DNA of 43,723 nucleotides from CAYVBJ01 sp964517005 (GTDB lineage: Bacteria > Bacteroidota > Rhodothermia > Balneolales > Balneolaceae). Positions 24,253-33,667 of this stretch are shown here, piece after piece (position 1 is the first letter of the stretch; each line of letters opens with the position of its first letter). The stretch is taken from positions 1 through 43,723 of the forward strand of contig CAZFAJ010000019.1 in NCBI GenBank assembly GCA_964517005.1, written 5' to 3'. Position numbers and translations under genes: made by a program. Below the pieces are notes generated by a model that was not told where the DNA came from, ran no database searches, and worked only from the letters and a program-made list of their open reading frames with translations.

Positions 24253-24842
24253 GTGGGGAATGAGCAACCTCTGCACGTGTTTTTTTGCACTGCGTAGAGT
24301 TGTGATGATTCACCTGCTAAGTGAAATCGCGTGAGCTGTCCCGGAATGCTCTTATACTAACGGTTGCCTTCAACATCATTTTCCTTGAATTAGTCAATTA
24401 CCATGAAATGTGAATTTATTTAAATGCAGTTGCTAAACAGGAGGTCTCTCAATGCGTTCTATGTCATCTGGCGGATCACTTTGTAGAGTAGAGATGACAG
24501 TTGTTTTATAGACATGCACGGCGTATCAGTAACCAAATAGATCAAAGACAGATTTACACCGTGTTCTATAATGTGTGTGCCCTTGATATAATTTGATAGC
24601 CTGCTGCGTATAGTCTACTACCTATTCTTTTCTAACTTTAACAGCGTAGAAAACACGATCGGTATTTCGTTCAAACTCAAACCCGGTAGAAAGATTCCTC
24701 TGTTGCAGAGTTAATTTCATAGAACCAGATTTTCGTTACCACGTAATCTTTTTGAAAAAAATTGCAGGGTGACGCTTTTTTCGATTGTTATGAAGCAAGA
24801 TATTATATAAAGTATTCACTGATAAATAAGCATTCAATAATA
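24253..24842. other. Unusual 0.5-0.6-kb gap between sigma and anti-sigma genes
   Basis: ECF sigma and FecR genes of this type are normally close together. Here about 590 bp intervene, up to the preferred FecR start (510 bp if the first TTG at 24762 is used). The right part contains short coding-looking stretches on the minus strand (see 24622-24766). The left part shows no recognisable gene, repeat or RNA. The region looks like an insertion that has decayed. Confidence 0.5.
24622..24766 (-). pseudogene. Possible decayed minus-strand coding remnant
   Basis: One minus-strand frame reads DYVVTKIWFYEINS... and stops at 24677-24679. A second, overlapping frame (24622-24720) reads ...STGFEFERNTDRVFYAVKVRKE before a stop. 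Both have protein-like composition and together suggest the 3' end of a gene broken by a frameshift. The family is not identified, and a methyltransferase-like C-terminus is only an impression. It may be chance. Confidence 0.25.
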
Positions 24843-25874
24843 TTGAGCTCAAAGAAAAAAGAAGTCTGGACAATAATACAGCGCTATGTAACAGGTAGCG
24901 CAACTCCGGAGGAGATAAAAAAACTTAAAAAATGGATGAATCAATCGGCTGAAATAAGCCATTTAGTTTCTGATGTGAAAGATATCTGGGATAATACTCC
25001 GGAGGAAAAATTTCAAGTTAATGTAGAGAAAGCATGGGATCGCTTTAAGGCATTAAACATCGAAAATGAAAATTCGCATTATGAGGTTGTCAGGCCCCCG
25101 AAAACGATCCTTTATATTTATCGTATTGCCGCTTTGATTCTGGTATCTCTTTTTGCAGCCTATGTAGTCTATACTCAGGATCAGTTGGAAAATAGCAGAT
25201 TACAGCAGGAAGAAATTGTTATGATGCAAGAAATCACCACGGATGCTGGTGATAAAGCTCAGGTTACATTTTCCGATGGTTCAAGAGTTGTTGTCAATTC
25301 ATCTACAAGAATAGACTTCCCAAAAACATTCCGTAATCAGAAGCGCGAGGTTTTTCTGGAAGGGGAAGCGTACTTTGAAGTAAAGCATGATCCTGTAAGG
25401 CCTTTCATTGTCCATAATAAAGAGGTAGAAATTGAAGTGTTAGGTACCAAATTTAATGTGCGAGGCTGGCAGGAAGACGATCAGACAGAAGTGGTGGTTG
25501 AAAACGGAAAGGTTTCAGTGAAAACTTTTGACGAAACCGCAAATGATATGGCAGAAGCCATACTCACTAAAGGCACATTCACAACCGTACAGCACGGATC
25601 TGCACCATCAACAGTTCAAAAAGTGGACGTAAAAAACAAATTGGTATGGTTGTCTGGCGGATTACATTTTGATAAAACGCCCTTTTGGCGGGTAATACAA
25701 GATATTGAACGAAGATTTAATGTTACTGTCAAAATACAAAATTCCGAGTTGGAGGAAACTTTATTCACGAGCACGTTTTCCGAAGCGGATTTGAACGAGG
25801 TTATCAATGTTATCAGTTCAACGATGGAAATTTCTTATGAAGCGGAAGGGAATGAAATTGTATTTCTAAATTGA
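24843..25874 (+). CDS. FecR-family anti-sigma factor
   Basis: A 343-aa inner-membrane anti-sigma protein if started at the TTG at 24843 (first residues MSSKKKEVWTIIQRYVTGSATPEE). The frame extends upstream to a TTG at 24762, but those 27 residues are not family-like. It has a cytoplasmic N-terminal sigma-binding domain (about 1-75), one membrane helix (about 92-112, ILYIYRIAALILVSLFAAYV), a periplasmic FecR domain (about 140-240, with the DGSRVVVNSSTRIDFP and EVEVLGTKFNV-like segments) and a C-terminal DUF4974 domain (about 270-340). It should hold the sigma factor inactive until signalled by the STN domain of the SusC encoded 59 bp downstream. Confidence 0.9.
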   Translation: MSSKKKEVWTIIQRYVTGSATPEEIKKLKKWMNQSAEISHLVSDVKDIWDNTPEEKFQVNVEKAWDRFKALNIENENSHYEVVRPPKTILYIYRIAALILVSLFAAYVVYTQDQLENSRLQQEEIVMMQEITTDAGDKAQVTFSDGSRVVVNSSTRIDFPKTFRNQKREVFLEGEAYFEVKHDPVRPFIVHNKEVEIEVLGTKFNVRGWQEDDQTEVVVENGKVSVKTFDETANDMAEAILTKGTFTTVQHGSAPSTVQKVDVKNKLVWLSGGLHFDKTPFWRVIQDIERRFNVTVKIQNSELEETLFTSTFSEADLNEVINVISSTMEISYEAEGNEIVFLN

Positions 25875-25933
25875 AAACAGTTTTACATATTCAATAAAAG
25901 TTAAAACAATAAATCATTAATTCAGGTGAAGTT

Positions 25934-28900
25934 ATGCAAATAAATCTACCATTTAAATTTGGGATTATAATTATTAACATTTTTATAGTCGGATTATTTA
26001 CACAAGTAGTAGCTAATGCATTTCAAGCTGAACAAACCAATTCAAGCAAAGAAATGCATGCTATGCAAATTTCTGAATCACAAGAACGGATGTTTTATAA
26101 AACATCCTTTGATGAAGAAATAAGTTTGGAAATAGAGAAAGAGTCTCTGGATCAAGCACTCTTAACAGTCTCAAAAAAAGCGGGTCTTCGACTCACGTTC
26201 AAGGGAGATATATTATCTTACAATAAAAAAATCTCTTTGCATAATAAAAATATCAGTATAAGCGAAGCGCTTACAAAGATATTAGATGGGACAGATTTGG
26301 ATTTTTACTTCTCTAAGGAGGGATATTTACTAATTCAACCGAGCCACCTTGAAGATGATATCATATTTGAGCAACAGGAAATCAGCGGTACGGTTGTTGA
26401 TGATGCAAATGGTGAGCCTTTACCGGGTGTTAATATTATCGTCAAAGATCAACCAAATATTGGAACAACAACGAATATTGATGGTGAGTATTCACTTGAG
26501 GTTCCGGATGAAGCTAATGTTCTTGTATTTTCTTTTATTGGTTTTGAAACACAGGAAATTGAGATAAATGGGAGAAACAGGATTAATGTAGTGCTAACAG
26601 GAGCAGTATTACCAGGTGAAGAACTTGTTGTTGTTGGATATGGATTCCAAAAGAAGCGGGATCTTACGGGTTCCGTGAGTAGGGTTGAAGGTGAGGAGTT
26701 GGTATCCATACCCAGTTCATCTGTTGAGGACGCTCTGCAGGGAAAAATTGCAGGCGTTCAGGTGCTTCCGGTAGATGGACGGCCGGGGCAGAGTCCCGAG
26801 ATCAGAATTCGCGGAGTTGGCACCCTGAATAATTCCAGTCCGCTGTTTGTAGTTGATGGTTTACTATTAGATGACATATCCTTTCTGGACTCAAAAGATA
26901 TCGAATCAGTTGATGTTCTTAAAGATGCTTCCTCAACGGCTATTTATGGATCAAGAGGTGCAAACGGTGTAGTTATTGTCACCACAAAAAAAGGAAGAAG
27001 AGGAGACACACAAATTAGTATGCGATCCACTTTTGGTTTTCAAGAGGTGGCAAATGAACTTGAAGTAGCTAATGCACGGGAATTTGCTACTTTGGTAAAT
27101 GAGTCAGAAGCAAATGCAGGCCGATCACCAATATTTGAAAATCCTGAAGCTTTTGACGAGGGTACTGATTGGCAGGACCTGATTTTCAGAGATGCTGCAC
27201 CTACCCAAAATTATCAGCTTTCAGTTAGGGGTGGTAATGACAATTCTATCTATTTTGTAAGTGCCAACTATTTTCAACAGGACGGTGTAGTAAGGGAATC
27301 CAGCTTCCAAAGGGTAAACTTGCGAGTCAATAACGAATATTTCGCTTCTGATAATGTTACTGTTGGACATAATGTTACATTTAACTTTCAGGATCAGGAT
27401 AGTGAAGCTCAGCAGCCTATTATAACACAGGCACTTCGGGCTGATCCAACCACCCGGCCTTTTGATGATGAGGGAAACTTTTTTGACACAACGATAAATG
27501 GCGCATCGGTGAATCCGGTTGCAAGCCAGCAGCTGACCAGTCCCGAGACCATTACATATTCCATATTAGGCGATGCCTTTGCCAATATAACGTTTTTGGA
27601 AAATTTTCGATTGCGATCCAGTTTTGGCTTGAATTTGCGCAGAAGTGAATTCAAAGAATTTATTCCTGAATTTGATATTTCAACTCTTCAGAGAAACCCG
27701 GATAGTCGGATTAATGTTAGAGATACGAAAATAACTCAATGGAATTCACAAAATACTTTAAATTATATTAATGACTGGGGTGACCACGCTGTTAATGTAT
27801 TAAGTGGTCTGACATTTGAGGAATTTAAGTTTGAAGATTTGGGTGGCAGCAGGATTAATATACCCGGAAGCGGCCCTGAATTTTTCTTTTTGGACGCAGG
27901 TGAAGAGGAGGGGCAAACGAATTTTAACAGTTCGAATGCCTGGGGCATCATTTCATTTCTTGGCAGAGTTAATTATTCGTATAAAGACAGATATCTCGTT
28001 ACTGCCAGTTTCAGGAGGGATGGTTCATCCAGATTTGCCGATCGTAACAGGTGGGGTAATTTTCCATCAGCCGCACTCGGCTGGGTGATTTCCAGTGAAC
28101 CGTTTTTTGAAGATGTACCTTATATCAGTTTTCTGAAACTGCGCACAAGCTGGGGGATAACCGGAAATGATAAAATTGATACAAATGCTGCTATCCCCAC
28201 AGTTAATGATAATACCTCCGTCTTTGGAGAAAATGAGGACATTAGAACCGGACGGACTATATCGAGAATTGCCAATCCCAATCTCCGATGGGAAGAGACA
28301 ACACAATATGATGTTGGTCTTGAAATAAACTTTTTAAATGAAAAGTTTACAACGGAACTGGATTGGTTTCGGCGTCAGACCGATGATATACTAATTGATG
28401 TTCCGATTCCCGGCAGCGTGGGTGCTTTTGCACCGGTTATCAATGCTGCAGACGTGGTGAATCGCGGATTTGAATTAACGCTGCAGTGGAGAGAACAGCG
28501 CAGGAATTTTTCTTATAGCATCGGATTTAATGGAACGACCATTCATAATGAAGTAAAGAGCCTTGGTCAGGGATTGGAAGAGATATTTGATGGCGGTACC
28601 CGCAATTTAGGCTTCACTACAAGAACGGCCACTGGACAGCCGATCGGCTCGTTTTTTGGATTCAAAGTGGATGGAGTTTTTCAAACCCAGGAAGATATCG
28701 ACAATTCGCCTTCACGTCCCGGTGATCAGCCCGGTGATCTAAAACTGGTAGATCTGAATGGTGACGGGGTCATTGATTCTGATGACCGAACAAATTTGGG
28801 TTCGCCAATACCTGATTTTGTTTACGGTTTTAATCTGGCAGGATCCTATAAGAATTTTGACTTGGCTATGGATTTCGATGGTCAAACAGGCAATCAAATT

Positions 28901-29302
28901 CTCAATGCAAGACTTGCTATTCGCGGATTTCGTGTACTGAATTATGACCGTGTTTTCCTGGATCGCTGGACCGGACCTGGAACAAGTAATACAGTTCCAA
29001 GAATAACTGAAGGCGGAAATAATTTCGAAACTGATCGGTTTTTGGAAGATGGAGGTTTTTTACGGCTACGTAATATTCAGTTAGGATATACACTTCCAAT
29101 AAATACACTTGGGCTTGATTTCAGCAGAATACGATTTTTTGCCAATGCAACTAATGTTTTTACCAAAAGCGATTTTAATGGATTTAATCCGCAAGTTGCA
29201 GGTCGAAATCAAGGATCTACAGTAACTGCAAGCGGAATTGCTGATGAAAATCTATTTCCGATTGCGAGAACCTATACTTTTGGTGTCGAAGTTGATTTTT
29301 AA
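25934..29302 (+). CDS. SusC/RagA-family TonB-dependent receptor with STN signalling domain
   Basis: A 1122-aa outer-membrane glycan importer. It has a signal peptide (about 1-33), an STN domain (about 62-118), a carboxypeptidase-regulatory-like beta domain (about 150-222, SGTVVDDANGEPLPGVN), a TonB plug (about 235-360, with IRIRGVGTLNNSSPLFVVDG and STAIYGSRGANGVVIVTTKKG) and a 22-strand barrel to the C-terminal aromatic strand (TYTFGVEVDF). The STN domain marks it as a transducer that contacts the periplasmic FecR. It should form a complex with the SusD protein encoded 40 bp downstream and move oligosaccharides from the surface to the periplasm with energy from TonB. The gene context suggests beta-1,2-glucan-type oligosaccharides, which is inferred. 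Confidence 0.95.
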   Translation: MQINLPFKFGIIIINIFIVGLFTQVVANAFQAEQTNSSKEMHAMQISESQERMFYKTSFDEEISLEIEKESLDQALLTVSKKAGLRLTFKGDILSYNKKISLHNKNISISEALTKILDGTDLDFYFSKEGYLLIQPSHLEDDIIFEQQEISGTVVDDANGEPLPGVNIIVKDQPNIGTTTNIDGEYSLEVPDEANVLVFSFIGFETQEIEINGRNRINVVLTGAVLPGEELVVVGYGFQKKRDLTGSVSRVEGEELVSIPSSSVEDALQGKIAGVQVLPVDGRPGQSPEIRIRGVGTLNNSSPLFVVDGLLLDDISFLDSKDIESVDVLKDASSTAIYGSRGANGVVIVTTKKGRRGDTQISMRSTFGFQEVANELEVANAREFATLVNESEANAGRSPIFENPEAFDEGTDWQDLIFRDAAPTQNYQLSVRGGNDNSIYFVSANYFQQDGVVRESSFQRVNLRVNNEYFASDNVTVGHNVTFNFQDQDSEAQQPIITQALRADPTTRPFDDEGNFFDTTINGASVNPVASQQLTSPETITYSILGDAFANITFLENFRLRSSFGLNLRRSEFKEFIPEFDISTLQRNPDSRINVRDTKITQWNSQNTLNYINDWGDHAVNVLSGLTFEEFKFEDLGGSRINIPGSGPEFFFLDAGEEEGQTNFNSSNAWGIISFLGRVNYSYKDRYLVTASFRRDGSSRFADRNRWGNFPSAALGWVISSEPFFEDVPYISFLKLRTSWGITGNDKIDTNAAIPTVNDNTSVFGENEDIRTGRTISRIANPNLRWEETTQYDVGLEINFLNEKFTTELDWFRRQTDDILIDVPIPGSVGAFAPVINAADVVNRGFELTLQWREQRRNFSYSIGFNGTTIHNEVKSLGQGLEEIFDGGTRNLGFTTRTATGQPIGSFFGFKVDGVFQTQEDIDNSPSRPGDQPGDLKLVDLNGDGVIDSDDRTNLGSPIPDFVYGFNLAGSYKNFDLAMDFDGQTGNQILNARLAIRGFRVLNYDRVFLDRWTGPGTSNTVPRITEGGNNFETDRFLEDGGFLRLRNIQLGYTLPINTLGLDFSRIRFFANATNVFTKSDFNGFNPQVAGRNQGSTVTASGIADENLFPIARTYTFGVEVDF

Positions 29303-29342
29303 AAAGCTATAAATTTTAAAAAAATTCAATCAATAAATTATT

Positions 29343-31208
29343 ATGAAAAACTTCAATATATTTAGAATAATTAGTACAACTGTCCTGGCTGGATTACTGC
29401 TTTTACTTTCAGTTACAGGTTGTGAGGATGCATTATTGGATCAGAAACCAAGAGGAGAACTAACACTTGCCAGTTTTTTCGAAACTGAAGAGCAAGCTAT
29501 TGAAGCTACAAATGCAACATATAACCGGTTAAGAACATGGAATTTTGCCAATTTCATGTGGCTGGGCTTAACCGATATTGCATCAGATGACGCAAACAAA
29601 GGCAGTACGCCTGGTGATGCTGCGGCAACGCATGGTTTATTAGATAGCTGGACATTTGATCCAAGTACACCAAATTTCAGAAATACGTATATACCATATT
29701 ACGTAGGTATTTTTCGCGCGAATACAGCGATCACAAATATTCCGGATGTCACTGATATGGACGAGACACTTAAAGCACGTTTGATTGGTGAGAATAAATT
29801 TTTAAGAGCTCACTTCTATTTCTTTTTGGTACGTGCATTTGGAGGTGTTCCGCTTATCGCAGAACCACAAGATCCGGCAGAAGCACAGATACCAAGAGCT
29901 TCAGCCGAAGAAGTTTTTGCATTCATTGAACAGGATCTGAGGGATGCAATAGATGTGCTGCCATTAAAATCTGAGTACCCATCAAGTGAACTGGGAAGAG
30001 CAACTAAAGGTGCTGCAAGAGGCATACTCGCAAAAGTACTTCTATTTCAGGAGAAATATGGAGAAGCAGAACAATTTGCAAGAGATGTAATAAATTCAGG
30101 CGAATATGATCTATTTCCTGATTATAAAAAGATATTTTGGCCGGAAGGTGAGAATTCATCTGAATCCCTTTTTGAAATTCAGGCGATTGCTCTGGAACCG
30201 AATCAAGGTGGTACTCAATACAGCGTACATCAGGGTGTAAGAGGACAGCCGAACATGGGCTGGGGTTTTAATAATCCAAGCGATGATCTGCTCAGTTCAT
30301 ACGAACCTGGTGATCCACGGCTTGGATCTACCGTATTATTTATTCACGAAACACTCCCATTCGGGCCTGTTGACGTACCCAGACATAATCCGCAGATGCT
30401 GGATAATCAGCGCTATAACCAAAAACCCTTTCGACCACTCGATGCCGCGGGAGGTAACGCAAACAGTGGTACTAACCACCGAATTTTGAGATATTCCGAT
30501 GTATTGCTCACGGCAGCCGAATCAGCGTTCAGAAATGGAAATACCGGTGATGCACAGAATTATGTAAACATGGTTCGCGAACGTGCAAGAAATGGCCAAA
30601 CTGCAACGCTTGGGCTTGAACCTGAAGGAGTCTCTTTCCTGGTAGCCGATACATTGGGAATGCCGGAAATGGAGGGCAGTCCATTTGTCCGCTTTGCAAG
30701 TGAAGGTGGACCGGCGGTAAATGCCGGACTTAGAACCATGGATTGGCAATTGGTCGATGGGAATTCTGTTTTGGTATTCGATGCCGTTGATATCATACTG
30801 ACTATCGACGGGGTTGAGGTTTCGTCTGTAGAAGATTATAGAAATGAAATGAGATCCAAAAATCCGAATCAGACAGTTAACGTTGAAGTTATGAGCATCA
30901 CAGAATCATTTGACGGAGGTACAAAAGTCAGAGACATCGAGACACAAGAGCTCACGATTACAACTGCTGAGTTGCTGCCAGATGTGAATAGTTCGGGACA
31001 GCAGCTGCTTGAAGATATTTGGCACGAGCGAAGAGTTGAACTGGCTATGGAGCAACATCGCATGTGGGATCTCCGCAGGACCGGAAGAGCTGGTGAAGTG
31101 TTAAGAGCTCTTGGTAAGAATTTTGAGGATAACAAGCATGAGCTTTATCCGATTCCCAGAGATGAAATCGATTTAAACCCGGAACTAACTCAAAATCCCG
31201 GGTATTAA
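29343..31208 (+). CDS. SusD/RagB-family surface lipoprotein with inserted PDZ-like domain
   Basis: A 621-aa SusD homologue, about 100 residues longer than usual. It has a lipobox at SVTGC (Cys27), a SusD-like N-terminal domain and TPR helices (about 30-270), and the RagB/SusD C-terminal domain. The final helices HERRVELAMEQHRMWDLRRTG (about 560-580) and ELYPIPRDEIDLNPELTQNPGY are intact. Between RERARNG (about 420) and LLEDIWHERR (about 553) lies an insertion of about 115 residues with PDZ features: a GGPAVNAGLR turn, DIILTIDGVEVSSVEDYRN, a following NQTVNVEVM strand and a final QELTITTAEL strand. The protein should cap the SusC barrel and bind glycan. The PDZ insertion may bind a protein terminus and recruit an enzyme. 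Confidence 0.92.
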   Translation: MKNFNIFRIISTTVLAGLLLLLSVTGCEDALLDQKPRGELTLASFFETEEQAIEATNATYNRLRTWNFANFMWLGLTDIASDDANKGSTPGDAAATHGLLDSWTFDPSTPNFRNTYIPYYVGIFRANTAITNIPDVTDMDETLKARLIGENKFLRAHFYFFLVRAFGGVPLIAEPQDPAEAQIPRASAEEVFAFIEQDLRDAIDVLPLKSEYPSSELGRATKGAARGILAKVLLFQEKYGEAEQFARDVINSGEYDLFPDYKKIFWPEGENSSESLFEIQAIALEPNQGGTQYSVHQGVRGQPNMGWGFNNPSDDLLSSYEPGDPRLGSTVLFIHETLPFGPVDVPRHNPQMLDNQRYNQKPFRPLDAAGGNANSGTNHRILRYSDVLLTAAESAFRNGNTGDAQNYVNMVRERARNGQTATLGLEPEGVSFLVADTLGMPEMEGSPFVRFASEGGPAVNAGLRTMDWQLVDGNSVLVFDAVDIILTIDGVEVSSVEDYRNEMRSKNPNQTVNVEVMSITESFDGGTKVRDIETQELTITTAELLPDVNSSGQQLLEDIWHERRVELAMEQHRMWDLRRTGRAGEVLRALGKNFEDNKHELYPIPRDEIDLNPELTQNPGY

Positions 31209-31254
31209 TTAAATGATTCAAAAAATCTCTAACCCAATCAGCTGAAAAGTTAAC

Positions 31255-31301
31255 AGGCCTTGTCTTTTAATTCTAGAAATGATTAAAAGCAAGGCCTTTT
31301 T
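31255..31301 (+). terminator. Rho-independent terminator after susD
   Basis: A long imperfect inverted repeat: AGGCCTTG-T-CTTTTAAT on the left and ATTAAAAG-CAAGGCCT on the right, with a short loop around CTAGAA, followed by a T-run at 31297-31301. It lies 47 bp after the SusD stop and 46 bp before the GH144 gene. It should limit read-through from the SusCD message into the enzyme genes. Confidence 0.75.
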
Positions 31302-31346
31302 CAGATAGCAGAAGATTTGAAAATATTTACCTGACTAGATACGTAC

Positions 31347-32720
31347 ATGAATTTATATTCTTTTCTGAATAACAGAATCAGTTACCTGTTATTATTCCTT
31401 TTGATCTTTATTTACGGTTGTGGTGCCAAATCTATTGGTGCAGATGAATTTGACAGCATTTCTGTATCTGATGACTCACTTCTCACAATTGTTCAGGAGC
31501 AGACATTTCAGTATTTCTGGGATGGAGCAGAACCGGTATCTGGCATGGCTCGTGAGCGCTATCATCTAAATGGAGTTTATCCGCAAAACGACAAACATAT
31601 AGTTGCAATGGGAGGATCCGGATTTGGTGTAATGGCTATACTTACAGGCATTGAGCGGGGTTTTATTACACGGAATGAAGGATTCGAAAGGCTTGAGCAA
31701 ATTGTGGATTTTCTTGCAGAAGCGGATCGCTTTAATGGAGTCTGGCCACATTGGCTTAACGGTGAAACCGGTGAAGTAAAACCTTTCAGTCAAAAGGATG
31801 ACGGAGGTGACCTGGTGGAAACGGCTTTTATGGTCCAGGGTCTACTGGCAGTCAGAGAATACATGAACAAGCAAGATGAAAGAGAGAATCGGCTCGCGGA
31901 AAAAATTGATACCCTCTGGAGAGAGGTAAACTGGAAATGGCATACAAAAGGAGGTGAAAACGTACTTTACTGGCACTGGTCGCCCAATTATGAGTGGAAG
32001 ATGAATCACAAACTACAGGGTTACAATGAAGTTTTAATCACTTATATTTTAGCGGCATCTTCCCCCACATTTTCCATAGAACCTGAAGTATATCACCAAG
32101 GATGGGCAAGAAATGGTGAGATTAATACAACCATTTCGGCTTATGGTTATGAACTTGAATTAAGACATAACGGCTCCGAAGAGTACGGTGGCCCGCTTTT
32201 CTGGGCTCATTATTCATACCTTGGCCTGGATCCACGAGGATTAAGTGACCGGTACTCACCTGATTATTTTGAACACAATCGGAACCATACACTTATCAAC
32301 AGGCAGTGGTGTATTGAAAACCCGGAAGATTTTGCAGGTTATGGTGAAGATCTTTGGGGACTCACGGCAAGCTATTCGGTGAATGGTTATTCAGCTCACA
32401 AACCCGGACGCGATCTTGGTGTGATTTCTCCGACTGCGGCACTTTCGTCTTTTCCCTATACACCCGGTGAATCAATGGATGTAATTAAAAATCTGTATGA
32501 AAATTACCGGGACCAAGTTTGGGGGAAATACGGTTTTTACGATGCACTCAGTGTTGAAGAAAATTGGTATCCTGAACGCTACTTGGCTATTGACCAGGGA
32601 CCAATCGTGGTAATGATTGAAAACCATCGTTCCGGCCTGCTTTGGGATCTGTTTATGAGTGCACCGGAGGTGCAGGAAGGATTGAAAAAGCTGGGGTTTG
32701 AAAGTCCGCAAATTAACTGA
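31347..32720 (+). CDS. GH144-family (glycoamylase-like) lipoprotein, putative beta-1,2-glucanase
   Basis: A 457-aa lipoprotein (lipobox IYGC, Cys25) that is almost entirely one PF10091 alpha/alpha-barrel domain (about 45-455). Typical stretches are QTFQYFWDGAEPVSGMARER, VAMGGSGFGVMAI, RFNGVWPHWLNGETG, GGDLVETAFMVQGLL, YWHWSPNYEWKMNHKLQGYNE, GPLFWAHYSYLGLDPRG and PIVVMIENHRSGLLW. GH144 founders are endo-beta-1,2-glucanases, although the same domain occurs in cyclic beta-1,2-glucan synthases. Being anchored, it likely acts at the surface or in the periplasm on the PUL's glycan. The larger paralogue at 41492 shares the same motifs. It is followed 8 bp later by the EEP-fold gene, probably in one operon. 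Confidence 0.85.
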   Translation: MNLYSFLNNRISYLLLFLLIFIYGCGAKSIGADEFDSISVSDDSLLTIVQEQTFQYFWDGAEPVSGMARERYHLNGVYPQNDKHIVAMGGSGFGVMAILTGIERGFITRNEGFERLEQIVDFLAEADRFNGVWPHWLNGETGEVKPFSQKDDGGDLVETAFMVQGLLAVREYMNKQDERENRLAEKIDTLWREVNWKWHTKGGENVLYWHWSPNYEWKMNHKLQGYNEVLITYILAASSPTFSIEPEVYHQGWARNGEINTTISAYGYELELRHNGSEEYGGPLFWAHYSYLGLDPRGLSDRYSPDYFEHNRNHTLINRQWCIENPEDFAGYGEDLWGLTASYSVNGYSAHKPGRDLGVISPTAALSSFPYTPGESMDVIKNLYENYRDQVWGKYGFYDALSVEENWYPERYLAIDQGPIVVMIENHRSGLLWDLFMSAPEVQEGLKKLGFESPQIN

Positions 32721-32728
32721 CATTTCGA

Positions 32729-33667
32729 ATGCTACTAAAAATTTTACAATTTAATAGGAAGCTTTCTGCGATCAGAATCTTGTGTCTTTTTTTTAAGCAA
32801 ATTATAAAACAAATAGCAGCTGCTTTATTTTTTATTCTGAGTTTGCCAATTGTTTTTATTTCATGTAATAATAGTACTTTATCGGGACAAAATTTTAATA
32901 TCGCTACGTATAATATTTTCTTTTATACACCTCCGGAACACGAAAACAGTTGGAAAAGCAGAAAAACCCATGTAGCCAGCCTGATTCGTTTCCATAAAAT
33001 TGCATTGTGGGGTTCTCAAGAAGGAGAGTACAATCAATTACAGGACCTTCGTGAAATGCTGGGTCATGATTATTTGGGTGTCGCCCGGGATGATGGGAAT
33101 AAACAAGGCGAACATAGTGCTATTTTTTATGATCCTGATTTGTTTCACGCACTTGATAATGGCACATTCTGGCTTTCAAAAACCCCTGATCGTCCCACTA
33201 TGGATTGGGGTGTAAATTTCCACAGAATTTGTACCTGGGGTGAGTTTAAACATATCGAAACTGATATCCGGTTTTATGTCTATAATGTCCATTTCGATCA
33301 TGAAAGTCAGGAAGCCCGTGAAAATAGCAGTCGGTTGGTTCTCGAGCATATTGATGATAACACTGAGCCAGGTATCCCAGTAATTCTTATGGGCGATCTT
33401 AATGCAGAGCCCGGAAATCAGGCATACAAAAAAATAATGAAGCAGGATAGGTTTTTCGATGCTTACAACATTTCTAAAAAACCACCTCATGGTCCAAATG
33501 GAACATTCAATGGTTTTGATTTTAACAGGAATCCTGACCGGAGAATTGATCATATATTTTTGACAAACCATTTTAATGTCAAAAGATACGGGGTTTTGAC
33601 CGACAGTTGTGATGGATTGAAATATCCATCAGATCATTTTCCGGTATTGGTTGAAATTGATATGTGA
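32729..33667 (+). CDS. Endonuclease/exonuclease/phosphatase (EEP) fold lipoprotein
   Basis: A 312-aa EEP-superfamily phosphoesterase. The long N-terminus ends in a lipobox-like FISC (Cys about residue 46), so it is probably an exported lipoprotein. The start may be the ATG at 32729 or an internal TTG about 17 codons later. Catalytic motifs are complete: ATYNIF, SQEGEYN, NVHFDHES, LMGDLNAEP, RRIDHIFL and SDHFPVLVE, which carry the Asn, Glu, His, Asp, Asn and Asp-His set. In a glycan locus a DNase role is unlikely. Removal of a phosphate or phosphodiester substituent from the glycan is the inferred role. It starts 8 bp after the GH144 gene. Confidence 0.85.
   Translation: MLLKILQFNRKLSAIRILCLFFKQIIKQIAAALFFILSLPIVFISCNNSTLSGQNFNIATYNIFFYTPPEHENSWKSRKTHVASLIRFHKIALWGSQEGEYNQLQDLREMLGHDYLGVARDDGNKQGEHSAIFYDPDLFHALDNGTFWLSKTPDRPTMDWGVNFHRICTWGEFKHIETDIRFYVYNVHFDHESQEARENSSRLVLEHIDDNTEPGIPVILMGDLNAEPGNQAYKKIMKQDRFFDAYNISKKPPHGPNGTFNGFDFNRNPDRRIDHIFLTNHFNVKRYGVLTDSCDGLKYPSDHFPVLVEIDM

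Noticed and set aside
24762..24842. Upstream TTG start for the FecR protein
   Set aside because: The extra 27 residues are unlike FecR N-termini. The TTG at 24843 directly precedes the recognisable sigma-binding domain.
26265..26274. AAGCGCTTAC, matching most of the LacI-type operator core
   Set aside because: It lies within the coding sequence of the SusC STN domain, where the codons explain it, and it lacks the full palindrome on its left side.
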